NCBI GenBank assembly: GCA_005882525.1
Contig: VBGO01000091.1
Span: forward strand, 1-13,308
From: Chloroflexota bacterium
Lineage (GTDB): Bacteria; Chloroflexota; Dormibacteria; CF-121
Length of the DNA stretch: 13,308 nucleotides
Direction of reading: 5' to 3'
The position numbers and the translations under genes are program-made. Positions 6,613 to 13,308 of this stretch are shown here, in pieces. Position 1 is the first letter of the stretch; each line of letters begins with the position of its first letter. The notes beneath the pieces are model-generated. The model saw only the letters and a list, made by a program, of their open reading frames with translations, was not told the origin of the DNA and made no database searches.

Positions 6613-7691
6613 TGGGGCCGTTCAACGCGTTCTGGCTGGCCACCACCATCCAGCTTGCCAGCCCCCTGATCTTCGCTGCAAGCGGCGAGATGGTCGCCGA
6701 GCGAGCCGGCATCCTCAACATCGGGCTGGAAGGGATGATGCTGGTCGGCGCCTTCGCCGGATACTGGGCCACCCTCGTCACCGGCAATCCGTGGCTTGGC
6801 GTGCTGGCCGGGCTGGGTGCGGGCCTCCTCCTGGCAGCGCTGATGGCCGTCCTCTCGGTACAACTGCGCTCCGACCAGATCGTGGTCGGCGTCGGCCTCA
6901 ACATCCTGGCGCTGGGTGTAACGAACTTCGCCTTTCGTCAGTTCCTGGGCGGCAACCAGGCACTCATCCGGCGATTCAGCCCGCTCTCCCTCCCGGTACT
7001 CAGCAACATCCCGGTCGTCGGGGACGCCCTGTTCCGCCAGATCCCGCTGGTCGACCTCGCCTTCGTGGCGGCCCTGCTGGCCTGGTTCGTGCTCTACCGA
7101 ACGCGCCTGGGCCTGTCGCTGAGGGCGGCCGGCGAGCTGCCCGCTGCCGCCGACACGGCAGGTTCGAGCGTATCGGCTCTCCGTTGGGTCGGCACGTTGG
7201 TCGCTGGCGCCCTCGCCGGCGTCGGGGGTAGCTTCCTCTCCATCAGCCTCGGCATCTTCGTTCAGGGCATGACCGGCGGTCGCGGCTTCCTCGCGATCGC
7301 GGCCGTCATCTTCGGCCGCTGGCGGCCTCTAGGGACGGTGCTTGCCTGCCTCCTCTTCGGTGGCGTCGATGCGCTTCAGCTCAGCTTGCAGGGGCGGCCG
7401 GCGGTGCCGCGGGAGGTCTGGCTCGTAATGCTTGTGCCCCTCATCATCGTCGCCATGCGGATGTCCAGCTGGCGGACTGCGAGCCGACAGAGCCGGAGGA
7501 TGCTGGTCTTTGCTCTCGTAGCCATCGCCGGGCTCGCCTTGTTCCTGTTCCCGCCATCGGTATCGCTGCCGTCACAGCTCTGGACGACGGCGCCCTACGT
7601 GCTCTCGCTGCTCGTCCTGGCGGGCGCGATCGGCCGGCACGGGATGCCGAGCGCGCTTTCCATCCCGTACCGTCGCGACCGCGTCGAGTGA
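6612..7691 (+). CDS. ABC transporter permease, nucleoside-type (second), with C-terminal insertion
   Basis: This 359-residue permease pairs with the preceding one. The loop GEMVAERAGILNIGLEGMML (25-44) is the hallmark of YufQ-type nucleoside/purine permeases, and GFLAIAAVIFGRWRPLG (225-241) is the other conserved stretch. The C terminus ends with the family's PYVLSLLVLAGAI (328-340) and PSALSIPYRRD segments. Between these, about residues 266-320 add a further hydrophobic span, a basic loop (RMSSWRTASRQSRR) and another helix ending FLFPPSVSLP. Usual members are about 300-320 residues, so this looks like an extra pair of membrane segments. It is the last plus-strand gene, ending 10 nt from the convergent lipoprotein stop. 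Confidence 0.9.
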   Translation: MGPFNAFWLATTIQLASPLIFAASGEMVAERAGILNIGLEGMMLVGAFAGYWATLVTGNPWLGVLAGLGAGLLLAALMAVLSVQLRSDQIVVGVGLNILALGVTNFAFRQFLGGNQALIRRFSPLSLPVLSNIPVVGDALFRQIPLVDLAFVAALLAWFVLYRTRLGLSLRAAGELPAAADTAGSSVSALRWVGTLVAGALAGVGGSFLSISLGIFVQGMTGGRGFLAIAAVIFGRWRPLGTVLACLLFGGVDALQLSLQGRPAVPREVWLVMLVPLIIVAMRMSSWRTASRQSRRMLVFALVAIAGLALFLFPPSVSLPSQLWTTAPYVLSLLVLAGAIGRHGMPSALSIPYRRDRVE

Positions 7692-7701
7692 CCTTCCGGC
7701 T

Positions 7702-8694
7702 TTAGACCCCGTTCGGCAGCTTGATGCTGCCGTTGTTGATGCCGTCGGTCGTGGTCTTGACCAGGTCGTTGTACTGCGTGAACCCCGGGCATAGCTCGAA
7801 GCGCTGGATGTCCGGCGCCTCGACGCCGTGATAGACCGGGTGCGCCGGGATCGCCTTGTTCTTGAAATCCTTGATGATGCCGACCACGTCGGCCGCGGCG
7901 TTCAGGATCGAGTCGCCCACGACGAAGGGCGCCTGGTCGCAGCGCGGAAAGATGTTCGACGCGGCGTGGGCATCCTTCTTGGAGTCTTTGATCGCCTGAA
8001 GCACGCCCGGGAAGCCGGCCGCCAGGTAGCCGTAGAAGACGTCGGCGCCGTTAGCCAGTTGGGCCGATGCCGCGGCAGCGCCCTTCTGTGGATCGTTGAA
8101 GCTGCCGACGATCGTGCTCTGCACAGTGATCATCGGGTCGACGGACTGCAGCCCGGCCTTGAACGCATCCGAGGCTTGGGTCGCAGGGGGGATTTGCTCC
8201 CCACCGATGAAACCGGCTTTGTGCGTCTTTGTCAATTTCGCCAGCACGACACCAGCGATGTACGCCGGGACACCCTCGCGCACGCCGTAGACGTGAAGGT
8301 TCGGCGCATTGGCGGCCGTCTCCCCCTGGATGATGACGAAGGTGACCTTGGGGAACTGCGGCGCCACCTGGACGCCGGCCTGGGCGAACTCGCCGCCAAC
8401 GCCGATGACGAGCTCATTGTCCTGCGCGAGGCTGGTCAGCGCATTGACGCGCTGGTCGGGCGTGACCGCCTGCTCCACCAGCGAGCCCTTGATCTTGAGG
8501 TCTTTCTCCGCTTGCGTCAGTCCCTGGTAGTGGGCCTGGGCAAAACCACCGTCGTTCTTCGGAGCGGCTAGGGCCATGCCGACCTTGGTTGGGCCGGACG
8601 GCGATGCCCCGGTCGACCCCGAGCTACCGCACGCGGCGAGCAAGAGGCTGGCGGAAAGCAACATCGCTGGGACCCTCATGCGCAAGCGAAACAC
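7702..8694 (-). CDS. BMP family ABC transporter substrate-binding lipoprotein
   Basis: A 330-residue solute-binding lipoprotein. It has a basic N terminus, a hydrophobic signal (MLLSASLLLA, 11-20), lipobox L-A-A-C with the lipidated Cys22, then a Ser/Gly/Thr linker. The mature part reads as a BMP (basic membrane protein, PnrA-like) protein: TKVGMALAAPKNDGGFAQAHYQG, NELVIGVGGEFAQA, HVYGVREGVPAYIAGVVLAKLTK and a GADVFYGYLAAG strand. Characterised relatives bind nucleosides or purines, so such a ligand is likely here. The GTG at 8694 has AGGAG 5 nt upstream, and the reading MFRLRMRVPAM gives a proper signal n-region. It lies 60 nt downstream of the oxidoreductase on the same strand and converges with the ATPase-permease operon, so transport parts are split between two transcription units. 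Confidence 0.92.
   Translation of the reverse strand: MFRLRMRVPAMLLSASLLLAACGSSGSTGASPSGPTKVGMALAAPKNDGGFAQAHYQGLTQAEKDLKIKGSLVEQAVTPDQRVNALTSLAQDNELVIGVGGEFAQAGVQVAPQFPKVTFVIIQGETAANAPNLHVYGVREGVPAYIAGVVLAKLTKTHKAGFIGGEQIPPATQASDAFKAGLQSVDPMITVQSTIVGSFNDPQKGAAAASAQLANGADVFYGYLAAGFPGVLQAIKDSKKDAHAASNIFPRCDQAPFVVGDSILNAAADVVGIIKDFKNKAIPAHPVYHGVEAPDIQRFELCPGFTQYNDLVKTTTDGINNGSIKLPNGV
7714..7739 (+). terminator. Possible intrinsic terminator of the permease operon, inside the convergent lipoprotein gene
   Basis: On the plus strand CGGCAGC (7714-7720) and GCTGCCG (7726-7732) form a perfect 7-bp hairpin with loop TTGAT, followed by TTGTTGAT. It begins 23 nt after the permease stop. Only the plus strand has a T-rich tail, so it would act on the transporter transcript. 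It lies within the last codons of the lipoprotein gene (coding NNGSIKLPNG), so coding constraint could also explain it. Confidence 0.4.
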
Positions 8695-8699
8695 GCCCT

Positions 8700-8706
8700 C
8701 TCCTTT
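8700..8706 (-). promoter_or_regulatory. Ribosome binding site of the BMP lipoprotein
   Basis: Reverse-strand AAAGGAG ends 5 nt before the GTG at 8694. It selects this GTG over the in-frame ATG 15 nt further in. It sits in the 60-nt gap after the oxidoreductase stop, in which no clear promoter is seen. Confidence 0.7.
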
Positions 8707-8754
8707 GCTCCCCGTACCCGCTCTGGAGCTGCGCCTGCACGCAGCAAGGCACGA

Positions 8755-9735
8755 TCATACGATCTTCAGCACCACCTTGCCAAATGTCTTGTCGGAGCGA
8801 AGCAGCTCGTAGGCGTCGAGCATGTTATCCAGGGAAACAACGGTTTCCACCACTGGCCGGAGCGCTCCCGAGGCGAACAGCGGGCCGAGGTCGCGGGCGA
8901 AGTCTGAAACCGCCTCCTCCTTCTCCGCCTTCGGGCGGTGCCGCAGCGTGGTGCCGCGAAGTGTCAGCCGCTTGTTCATGAAGGTCCGTAGGTTCACCTT
9001 GGCCAGGTCGCCGCCGATCGTGGACAGCATGACGATGACGCCGCGCCGCGCCGCGGCCTCGACGTCGGCGGCCAGGTAGTCGCCCCCGACCAGGTCGAGG
9101 ACGGCATTGATGCTCCCGGCCACCGGCCGCATCAGCTCGATAAGCTGCGCCGCGTCGACCTCGCGGGGGATCTCGATCGCCGTATCGAGCCCGAGCTCCT
9201 GGGCGCGCGCGAGCTTCTCCGGACTGCGCGCCGTCCCGGCGACCTTGCAACGTTTCGCCTTGCCGATCTGGAGCGCCGATGTGCCCACCCCTGAGCCGAC
9301 GGCGTGGATCAGGATCGATTGGCCATCGCGCAACCCGCCACTCGTGAAGAGCGCATCATGCGCCGTGATGAACGCCTCCGGAACTGCGCCCGCCATCACC
9401 AGGTCAAGGCCGTCAGGGACGATGGCGCAATGCCCCTCGACGGCGGCCACGAACTCGGCTTGCGCTCCACCGCCCACCAGCCCGTAGACGCGGTCGCCGA
9501 CCTTCAACCGCTTCGCGGCCGGCCCGATCGCCTCGACGGTTCCGGCGAACTCCATGCCGGGGATGTCCTGGGGCGCGTCGGCGGGAGGCGGGTAGCCGCC
9601 CGCCAGCTGCCACAGGTCGCCACGGTTGAGCCCGGCCGCCGCGACCCTGACGAGCACCTGGTCATCGACCGGCTTGGGCTTAGGTCGTTCGGCGAGTTCC
9701 AGCCGGCCCTTGCTCGGGATCGTAACGACGCGCAT
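8755..9735 (-). CDS. PIG3-type NAD(P)H:quinone oxidoreductase (zinc-free MDR family)
   Basis: A 326-residue medium-chain dehydrogenase/reductase of the quinone oxidoreductase branch. It shows LVRVAAAGLNRGDLWQLAGGYPPP (28-51), GMEFAGTVEAIG (60-71), GDRVYGLVGGGAQAEF (80-95), AVPEAFITAHDALF (117-130) and the Rossmann loop GSGVG (147-151). Later segments are LVGGDYLAADVEA and LTLRGTTLRHRP. No structural zinc Cys cluster is present, as expected for zinc-independent members. Relatives reduce quinones or enones with NADPH. The ATG at 9735 was chosen because it begins the family's first strand (MRVVTIPS) and overlaps the upstream stop as TGATG; further upstream the frame is only an overlap. In this operon a reductase could act on pyrimidine- or ureide-derived compounds, but nothing in the sequence proves that. 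Confidence 0.9.
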   Translation of the reverse strand: MRVVTIPSKGRLELAERPKPKPVDDQVLVRVAAAGLNRGDLWQLAGGYPPPADAPQDIPGMEFAGTVEAIGPAAKRLKVGDRVYGLVGGGAQAEFVAAVEGHCAIVPDGLDLVMAGAVPEAFITAHDALFTSGGLRDGQSILIHAVGSGVGTSALQIGKAKRCKVAGTARSPEKLARAQELGLDTAIEIPREVDAAQLIELMRPVAGSINAVLDLVGGDYLAADVEAAARRGVIVMLSTIGGDLAKVNLRTFMNKRLTLRGTTLRHRPKAEKEEAVSDFARDLGPLFASGALRPVVETVVSLDNMLDAYELLRSDKTFGKVVLKIV

Positions 9736-11064
9736 CAGCTCGCCCGCGCGTGCGCCGGCCGGATCAGCCGCCCGGTGACCTCCCCCACCGGCTCGCCGTC
9801 GCGCATGATGACCCGGCCCCGCAAGACGGTCATCGTGATCGCGCCCCGGCATTCCTGACCGTGCCAGGGCGAGATCTTCTGCTTCGAGTGAAGCCGCTCA
9901 TTGCGGATGGTCGTTGTCGCCGACGGGTCCACGATCGTGAGGTCGGCGTCCGACCCAGGCTGGATCGCGCCCTTCTGCGGGTACAGTCCGTAGAGGCGGG
10001 CCGTTCCCTCGGACAGGACGAAGGCGAGGCGCTCTGCCGAGGTGCGCCCGCGCAGCACGGCGTCCAGCATCAGCGCTCCGAGCGTCTCGACCCCGACGTT
10101 GCCGGCCGGTTGCTCGGCGAGAGGCAGCCGCTTCTGCTCGACGGTATGCGGCGCGTGGTCGGAGCCAACCGAGGTTATGACGCCGTCCTCAACGCCCTGC
10201 CAGAGCGCTTCCTGGTCGCCGAGCGTGCGCACCGGCGGAAAGACCTTCATCATCCCGCCGAGCCGGGCGTAGTCCTGGTCAGAGAGGGTCAGGTACTGTG
10301 GGCAGGTCTCCGCGCTCAGTGGCACCCCGGCCTGCCGCGCATGGCGTACGAGGTCGACGCCGCGCGCCGACGACATATGAACCACGTGCACCCGACATCC
10401 GGTCGCGCGCGCGAACTCGGCAGCGAGCGCGATCGACGCTGACTCCGAGACCTCGGGCCGCACCCCTAGCAGGTCCGCATAGCTCTGGATCGGATGCCCG
10501 AGCTGCTGCTGTGCCTCCTCGAGCAGGCCGCGGTCCTCGCAGTGGGCAGCCAGCAGGGCGCCCAGTCGCGCGACCTCGTTGCAGAGGCGAAGCACCTCAC
10601 CATTCCCGGGTGGCATGATCAGGTCCGCCGGCGCGTATTCGGCCAGGTTGTAGACGAGCTGCTTGGTCTCGCGGTGCAGGGCATAGCCCCAGAAGAGCTA
10701 GCCCAAAATCGACAAAGGCCACCCGACCGTGATGGTTCGCGCGCTCATCGAAGGCCGGGGCATCCGTCACCGGTGGGATCGCGTTCGGCATCTCGAGAAC
10801 GGTCGTGATGCCTCCTGCAGCGGCGGCTCGCGTCGAGTGCGCGAAATCCTCCTTTTCGGGAAAGCCAGGATCGCGCGAGTGGACGTGCGGGTCGATGAAC
10901 CCCGGAAAGACCAGCTTGCCGGTGGCATCGATCTCTTTGTCTACACGACCGCTTGTGCCCGGTGGCTCGACGGCAACCACGCGCTCGTCTTCGACCCGGA
11001 CATCCGCGCGCCGCTGGCCCTGCGGGGTGACGACCGTTCCGCCGCTAACTCGCAGCGAGGACAT
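9735..11064 (-). pseudogene. Cyclic amidohydrolase (allantoinase/dihydropyrimidinase/dihydroorotase family), frameshifted and probably internally deleted
   Basis: Two halves lie in different frames. The N-terminal half starts at ATG 11064 (MSSLRVSGGTVV) and has the metal motif DPHVHSRDPG (His60, His62), then AAAAGGITTVLEMPNAIPP and VAFVDFGL. It then runs on as unrelated residues to a stop at 10597. The C-terminal half, clear from about 10695, reads LFWGYALHRETKQLVYN, PPGNGEVLRLC, AAHCEDRG (metal His), CRVHVVHMSS (metal His) and SVGSDHAPHT (catalytic Asp) down to 9735. The shift lies near 10696-10704. The usual GxK segment carrying the carboxylated Lys is missing and the spacing looks about 25 residues short, so a deletion accompanies the shift. 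An intact enzyme would open cyclic ureides or dihydropyrimidines. Its start overlaps the M20 hydrolase end by 20 nt. A sequencing or assembly error is the main alternative. Confidence 0.75.
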
Positions 11065-12331
11065 CGTCGATGCGAAGGATCGCTTGGTAGAGCACATCGG
11101 CGCCTTTTGCGATGTCGGCGACGCTAGTCCACTCTTCGGGCACGTGACTTGCGCCATCCTTGCTGGGGACGAAGATGATGGCGGCGGGGGCGATGCTGGC
11201 CATGATCTGGGCGTCGTGGCCCGCACCGCTCGGCATGAAGCGCCAGTCGATCCCGAGCTCGCCGCAGACCTGACTGAGCGCCTGGCGGAGCCACATCGAC
11301 AGCACGACCGGCGAGGTGTCCGCGATCACCTCAGCATCGATCGCGACGCCTCGGCGATCGGCGATGATGCGGGCTCGGTCCGCGATCTCGCGCGCCGCCC
11401 GGCGCAGGCGGTCGCTGTCGAAGTCACGGACATCGAGGCGCATGTCGACTCGCCCCGGGATGGTCGTGATGCGGTTCGGGTAGACGTCGAGGACGCCGAC
11501 GGTGGCCCGCGTCCCTCGATAGGTCGGACCGTTGGCCAATGCCTCGACGGCCAGGGTGATCTCCGCGGCTGCGGCCAGGGCGTCGGCCCGGTGCTGCATC
11601 GGGGTGCCCCCCGTATGGCCGGCACGGCCCGCAACCGTCATCCGCAGCCGCGTGCTGCCGGAGACGACATCGACCAGTCCAATCGGCCGGCTCTCACCTT
11701 CCAGGATCCGTCCCTGCTCGATGTGCACCTCGAGGAAGGCGGCGAGGTCATCGCGATTCCATCGCACGTCGGCTAACTGCAAGGGGTTGAGCCCGATGCC
11801 CGACATCGCCTGCTCCAGCGTGATCCCCTCGGCGTCGCGGATCCGCGTCAGGTCGGCCTCGGTCAGCATCCCGGCGATCGCCTTGCTGCCGATGCAGGGC
11901 TCGCCGAATCGAGCACCCTCTTCGCAGGCGAAGATCATCCCCTTGAGCGGGTGCTCGGTGGCGGCGCGGCCTTCGGCCAGCAGCGTCATCACCTCAACCA
12001 TGGCGACGACGCCCACGATGCCGTCGAACTTCCCGCCGTGGACCACGCTGTCGAGGTGCGAACCGAAGGCGATGGCAGGTTTGTTCTCCGCCGCCCCGCG
12101 GCGGACGGCCATCGTGTTTCCAATTGGATCGACGCTGATCGCCAGGCCAAGATTCCGCAGCCATCCGCCGACCAGTTCATGCGCGTCTCGCTCGTCCTTG
12201 CTGAAGCCCACTCGCGAGATGCCGGCAGTCGGATCGGCGCCAATCTCGGCGATCTGCCGCAGCATGTCGGCGATCCGTTCCTGGTCAGCCCTGACCGGTG
12301 GCTCGATGGCCCGCGTCGGCAGGATTGCCAC
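11045..12331 (-). CDS. M20 family ureide / N-carbamoyl hydrolase (allantoate amidohydrolase or beta-ureidopropionase type)
   Basis: A 428-residue dinuclear metal amidohydrolase of the AllC / N-carbamoyl-L-amino-acid hydrolase / beta-ureidopropionase group. Visible metal and catalytic residues are His92 in GSHLDSV, Asp103 in GKFDGIVG, Glu137-Glu138 in ACEEGARFG, His203 in EVHIEQG and His396 in SHVPEE, plus substrate-site PSGAGHDAQ (367-375). The central dimerisation domain includes GRAGHTGGTPMQHR (235-248). These enzymes release ammonia, with CO2 in some cases, from allantoate or N-carbamoyl amino acids. With a ring-opening amidohydrolase directly downstream, the pair could degrade allantoin or dihydropyrimidines; sequence motifs do not separate these. 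GTG 12331 starts 5 nt after the preceding stop. The start is only moderately supported by an upstream GAAGGA / GAGG stretch. Confidence 0.92.
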   Translation of the reverse strand: MAILPTRAIEPPVRADQERIADMLRQIAEIGADPTAGISRVGFSKDERDAHELVGGWLRNLGLAISVDPIGNTMAVRRGAAENKPAIAFGSHLDSVVHGGKFDGIVGVVAMVEVMTLLAEGRAATEHPLKGMIFACEEGARFGEPCIGSKAIAGMLTEADLTRIRDAEGITLEQAMSGIGLNPLQLADVRWNRDDLAAFLEVHIEQGRILEGESRPIGLVDVVSGSTRLRMTVAGRAGHTGGTPMQHRADALAAAAEITLAVEALANGPTYRGTRATVGVLDVYPNRITTIPGRVDMRLDVRDFDSDRLRRAAREIADRARIIADRRGVAIDAEVIADTSPVVLSMWLRQALSQVCGELGIDWRFMPSGAGHDAQIMASIAPAAIIFVPSKDGASHVPEEWTSVADIAKGADVLYQAILRIDDVLAAS

Positions 12332-12336
12332 GATCC

Positions 12337-12681
12337 TCAGCGTCCTTCCAACTGCGTTAGCGCGGCGACCATGATCAACTGGCCGCCGGCTCGTGCCAGC
12401 AACGCCTTCGCAGCGTCGATCAGCTGACCCTCAGTCGCGGCTTCCGACACCAGCACCGCTTTCGCTTCGCTGGGAATCGGTGACGAGGATGTGGCTAGAC
12501 CTTCTTCGTCGTAGATGCGTATCACCGGAATGCCCAGCTCGCGACCGACGATGTGGCCCAGGACAGCATCCTCCACCGTCTGGCTTATGAGAACGACTGA
12601 TGGCCGTTTGCCGTCGACCAGCCTGGCGAGCTCGATGCCGAGCTTCTCCGCGCCGGCCGGATCGCTGGTGTCCAGCCTCAT
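12337..12681 (-). CDS. Short, degenerate phosphoribosyltransferase-like protein
   Basis: A 114-residue protein that keeps the core of a type I PRTase fold without the N-terminal hood. It has RPSVVLISQ (26-34), DAVLGHIVGRELGIPVIRIYDEEG (38-61), KAVLVSEAATEGQLIDAAKALL (74-95) and a final strand LIMVAALTQ. At the PRPP site real enzymes have two acidic residues and a T-T-G run (as in EDVISTG of the adjacent PyrE). Here it reads SEAATEG, with only one acid, so catalysis is doubtful. It overlaps the PyrE stop by 4 nt (ATGA), so the two products are coupled in translation. It may be a non-catalytic partner or regulator of PyrE, or a decaying duplicate. No named family is recognised. Confidence 0.7.
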   Translation of the reverse strand: MRLDTSDPAGAEKLGIELARLVDGKRPSVVLISQTVEDAVLGHIVGRELGIPVIRIYDEEGLATSSSPIPSEAKAVLVSEAATEGQLIDAAKALLARAGGQLIMVAALTQLEGR

Positions 12682-13259
12682 AAACCGAGCTCCACCCGGC
12701 GAAACAGCGAACTCACGTGGAACCCGGCCGCCACCAGCTTCTCACTCGCCCCCTCATCCCGGTCGAGTACGGCCAGGATGCCGAGGACCAGCGCGCCGAG
12801 GTCGCCGACTTCTCGGGCGGTGCGCAGCGCCTCCGACCCGGTGCTGATCACGTCCTCGATGACGGTGACCCGCTCGCCGTGGTACAGCTCGCCCGCCACC
12901 AGCGTCTGGCCATTGCCGCTCCGATGCTTCTTGACGATTACGAAGGGCAGCCCGGTCTCGAGCGCAAGCGCGGTCAGGATGGGGACGGCCCCCAGCTCAG
13001 GGCCGGCGAGCCGGTCAGTGTTGGCTGGAACCAGCTCCGCCAGGAATGTGGCGAGCCGACGGAGGATGCCGGGCTTCGTCTCAAACAGGTATTTGTCGAA
13101 GTAATAAGAGGTTGCGACACCCGAGCTGAGCAGGTAGTCGCCTCGCAGGTAGCCGGCATTGACCAAGTCCCGGCCCAGTTCCTCGAGCCGCTCCGCGCGG
13201 TCGGGGAAGATTTTCCAGCGGTCGATCATTCGGAAGCTGCCATCGTACCGTTTCTCCAT
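12678..13259 (-). CDS. pyrE: Orotate phosphoribosyltransferase
   Basis: A 193-residue type I phosphoribosyltransferase. The N-terminal part has the orotate-site segment DYLLSSGVATSYYFDKYLF (41-59). The flexible loop carries KKHRSGNGQ (110-118) with the catalytic Lys/His/Arg set, and the PRPP motif is VTVIEDVISTGSEA (131-144) with the Glu135-Asp136 pair. It joins orotate and PRPP to give OMP in the cytoplasm. Length fits the family (about 180-215). The ATG at 13259 has no good ribosome binding site but overlaps an upstream in-frame stop (TGATG). An internal ATG at 13229 (MIDRWK) is a fair alternative. Its place with hydrolases and an oxidoreductase in the same operon suggests orotate or nucleobase scavenging rather than only de novo synthesis. 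Confidence 0.88.
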   Translation of the reverse strand: MEKRYDGSFRMIDRWKIFPDRAERLEELGRDLVNAGYLRGDYLLSSGVATSYYFDKYLFETKPGILRRLATFLAELVPANTDRLAGPELGAVPILTALALETGLPFVIVKKHRSGNGQTLVAGELYHGERVTVIEDVISTGSEALRTAREVGDLGALVLGILAVLDRDEGASEKLVAAGFHVSSLFRRVELGL

Positions 13260-13308
13260 CAGCGCTGCTTGGAGCCGGCAGCCTCAGGATGATTGGTGCG
13301 GCGCGGAC
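13259..13308 (-). CDS. Possible C-terminal end of an upstream gene (partial)
   Basis: The reverse strand from the window edge reads about 16 codons ending NHPEAAGSKQR and a TGA at 13261-13259 that overlaps the PyrE ATG by one base. The same TGATG junction is used twice elsewhere in the window, which makes a co-transcribed upstream gene likely. Sixteen residues are too few to identify it. Confidence 0.3.
   Translation of the reverse strand, partial: PRRTNHPEAAGSKQR

Noticed and set aside
5949..6863. 304-codon open frame on the minus strand
   Set aside because: Antisense to two conserved permeases with clear family motifs; no domain recognised.
9736..9852. Longer oxidoreductase starting upstream of 9735
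   Set aside because: The extra 39 residues are a shadow of the amidohydrolase 3' end; the family starts at MRVVTIPS with a TGATG overlap.
10805..11776. 323-codon open frame on the plus strand
   Set aside because: Antisense to the M20 hydrolase and the amidohydrolase N-terminal half, both with intact metal motifs in the minus frames.
1..13308. CRISPR arrays, tRNA/rRNA genes, insertion sequences, long repeats or attachment sites
   Set aside because: None seen by eye on either strand; genes are close-packed and no repeated spacer pattern, transposase or cloverleaf-like segment was found.

Overview
The window is about 13.3 kb of dense, high-GC bacterial chromosome. Genes overlap by 1 to 4 nt (ATGA and TGATG junctions), start codons are mixed (ATG, GTG and probably TTG and CTG), and there is no tRNA, rRNA, CRISPR array or insertion sequence. 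The substrate-binding lipoprotein and the gene style would fit a Chloroflexota- or Actinobacteriota-like soil bacterium, but the sequence alone does not settle the taxonomy. No gene-free stretch exceeds 85 bases.

Region 1 (1-4065, minus strand) looks like a ring-cleavage and aromatic-acid cluster. In transcription order it holds a thioredoxin-fold/TPR protein with an in-frame TGA, a PaaK-like CoA ligase, an amidohydrolase-2 protein, an intradiol ring-cleavage dioxygenase, and, after an 81-nt gap with its own possible promoter, a 4-oxalocrotonate tautomerase and the start of a DoxX membrane protein. The first gene is the most striking item. Its TGA sits exactly at the first position of a UxxC redox motif and is followed at once by a foldable stem-loop, so it reads as a selenoprotein.

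Region 2 (4101-7691, plus strand) is divergent from region 1 across only 35 bp. It encodes the ATPase and two permeases of a BMP-type (nucleoside/nucleobase family) ABC importer.

Region 3 (13308-7702, minus strand) runs orotate phosphoribosyltransferase, a shortened degenerate phosphoribosyltransferase-like protein, an M20 ureide/N-carbamoyl hydrolase, a cyclic amidohydrolase broken by a frameshift, a PIG3-like quinone oxidoreductase, and last the BMP-type binding lipoprotein that should serve the region 2 transporter. Taken together, regions 2 and 3 suggest uptake and hydrolytic use of nucleobases, nucleosides or ureides linked to pyrimidine nucleotide synthesis. The substrate is inference.

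The main points for a second look are the probable selenoprotein and its SECIS-like element, the broken cyclic amidohydrolase, the degenerate PyrE-like partner, and the amidohydrolase that lacks several metal ligands.
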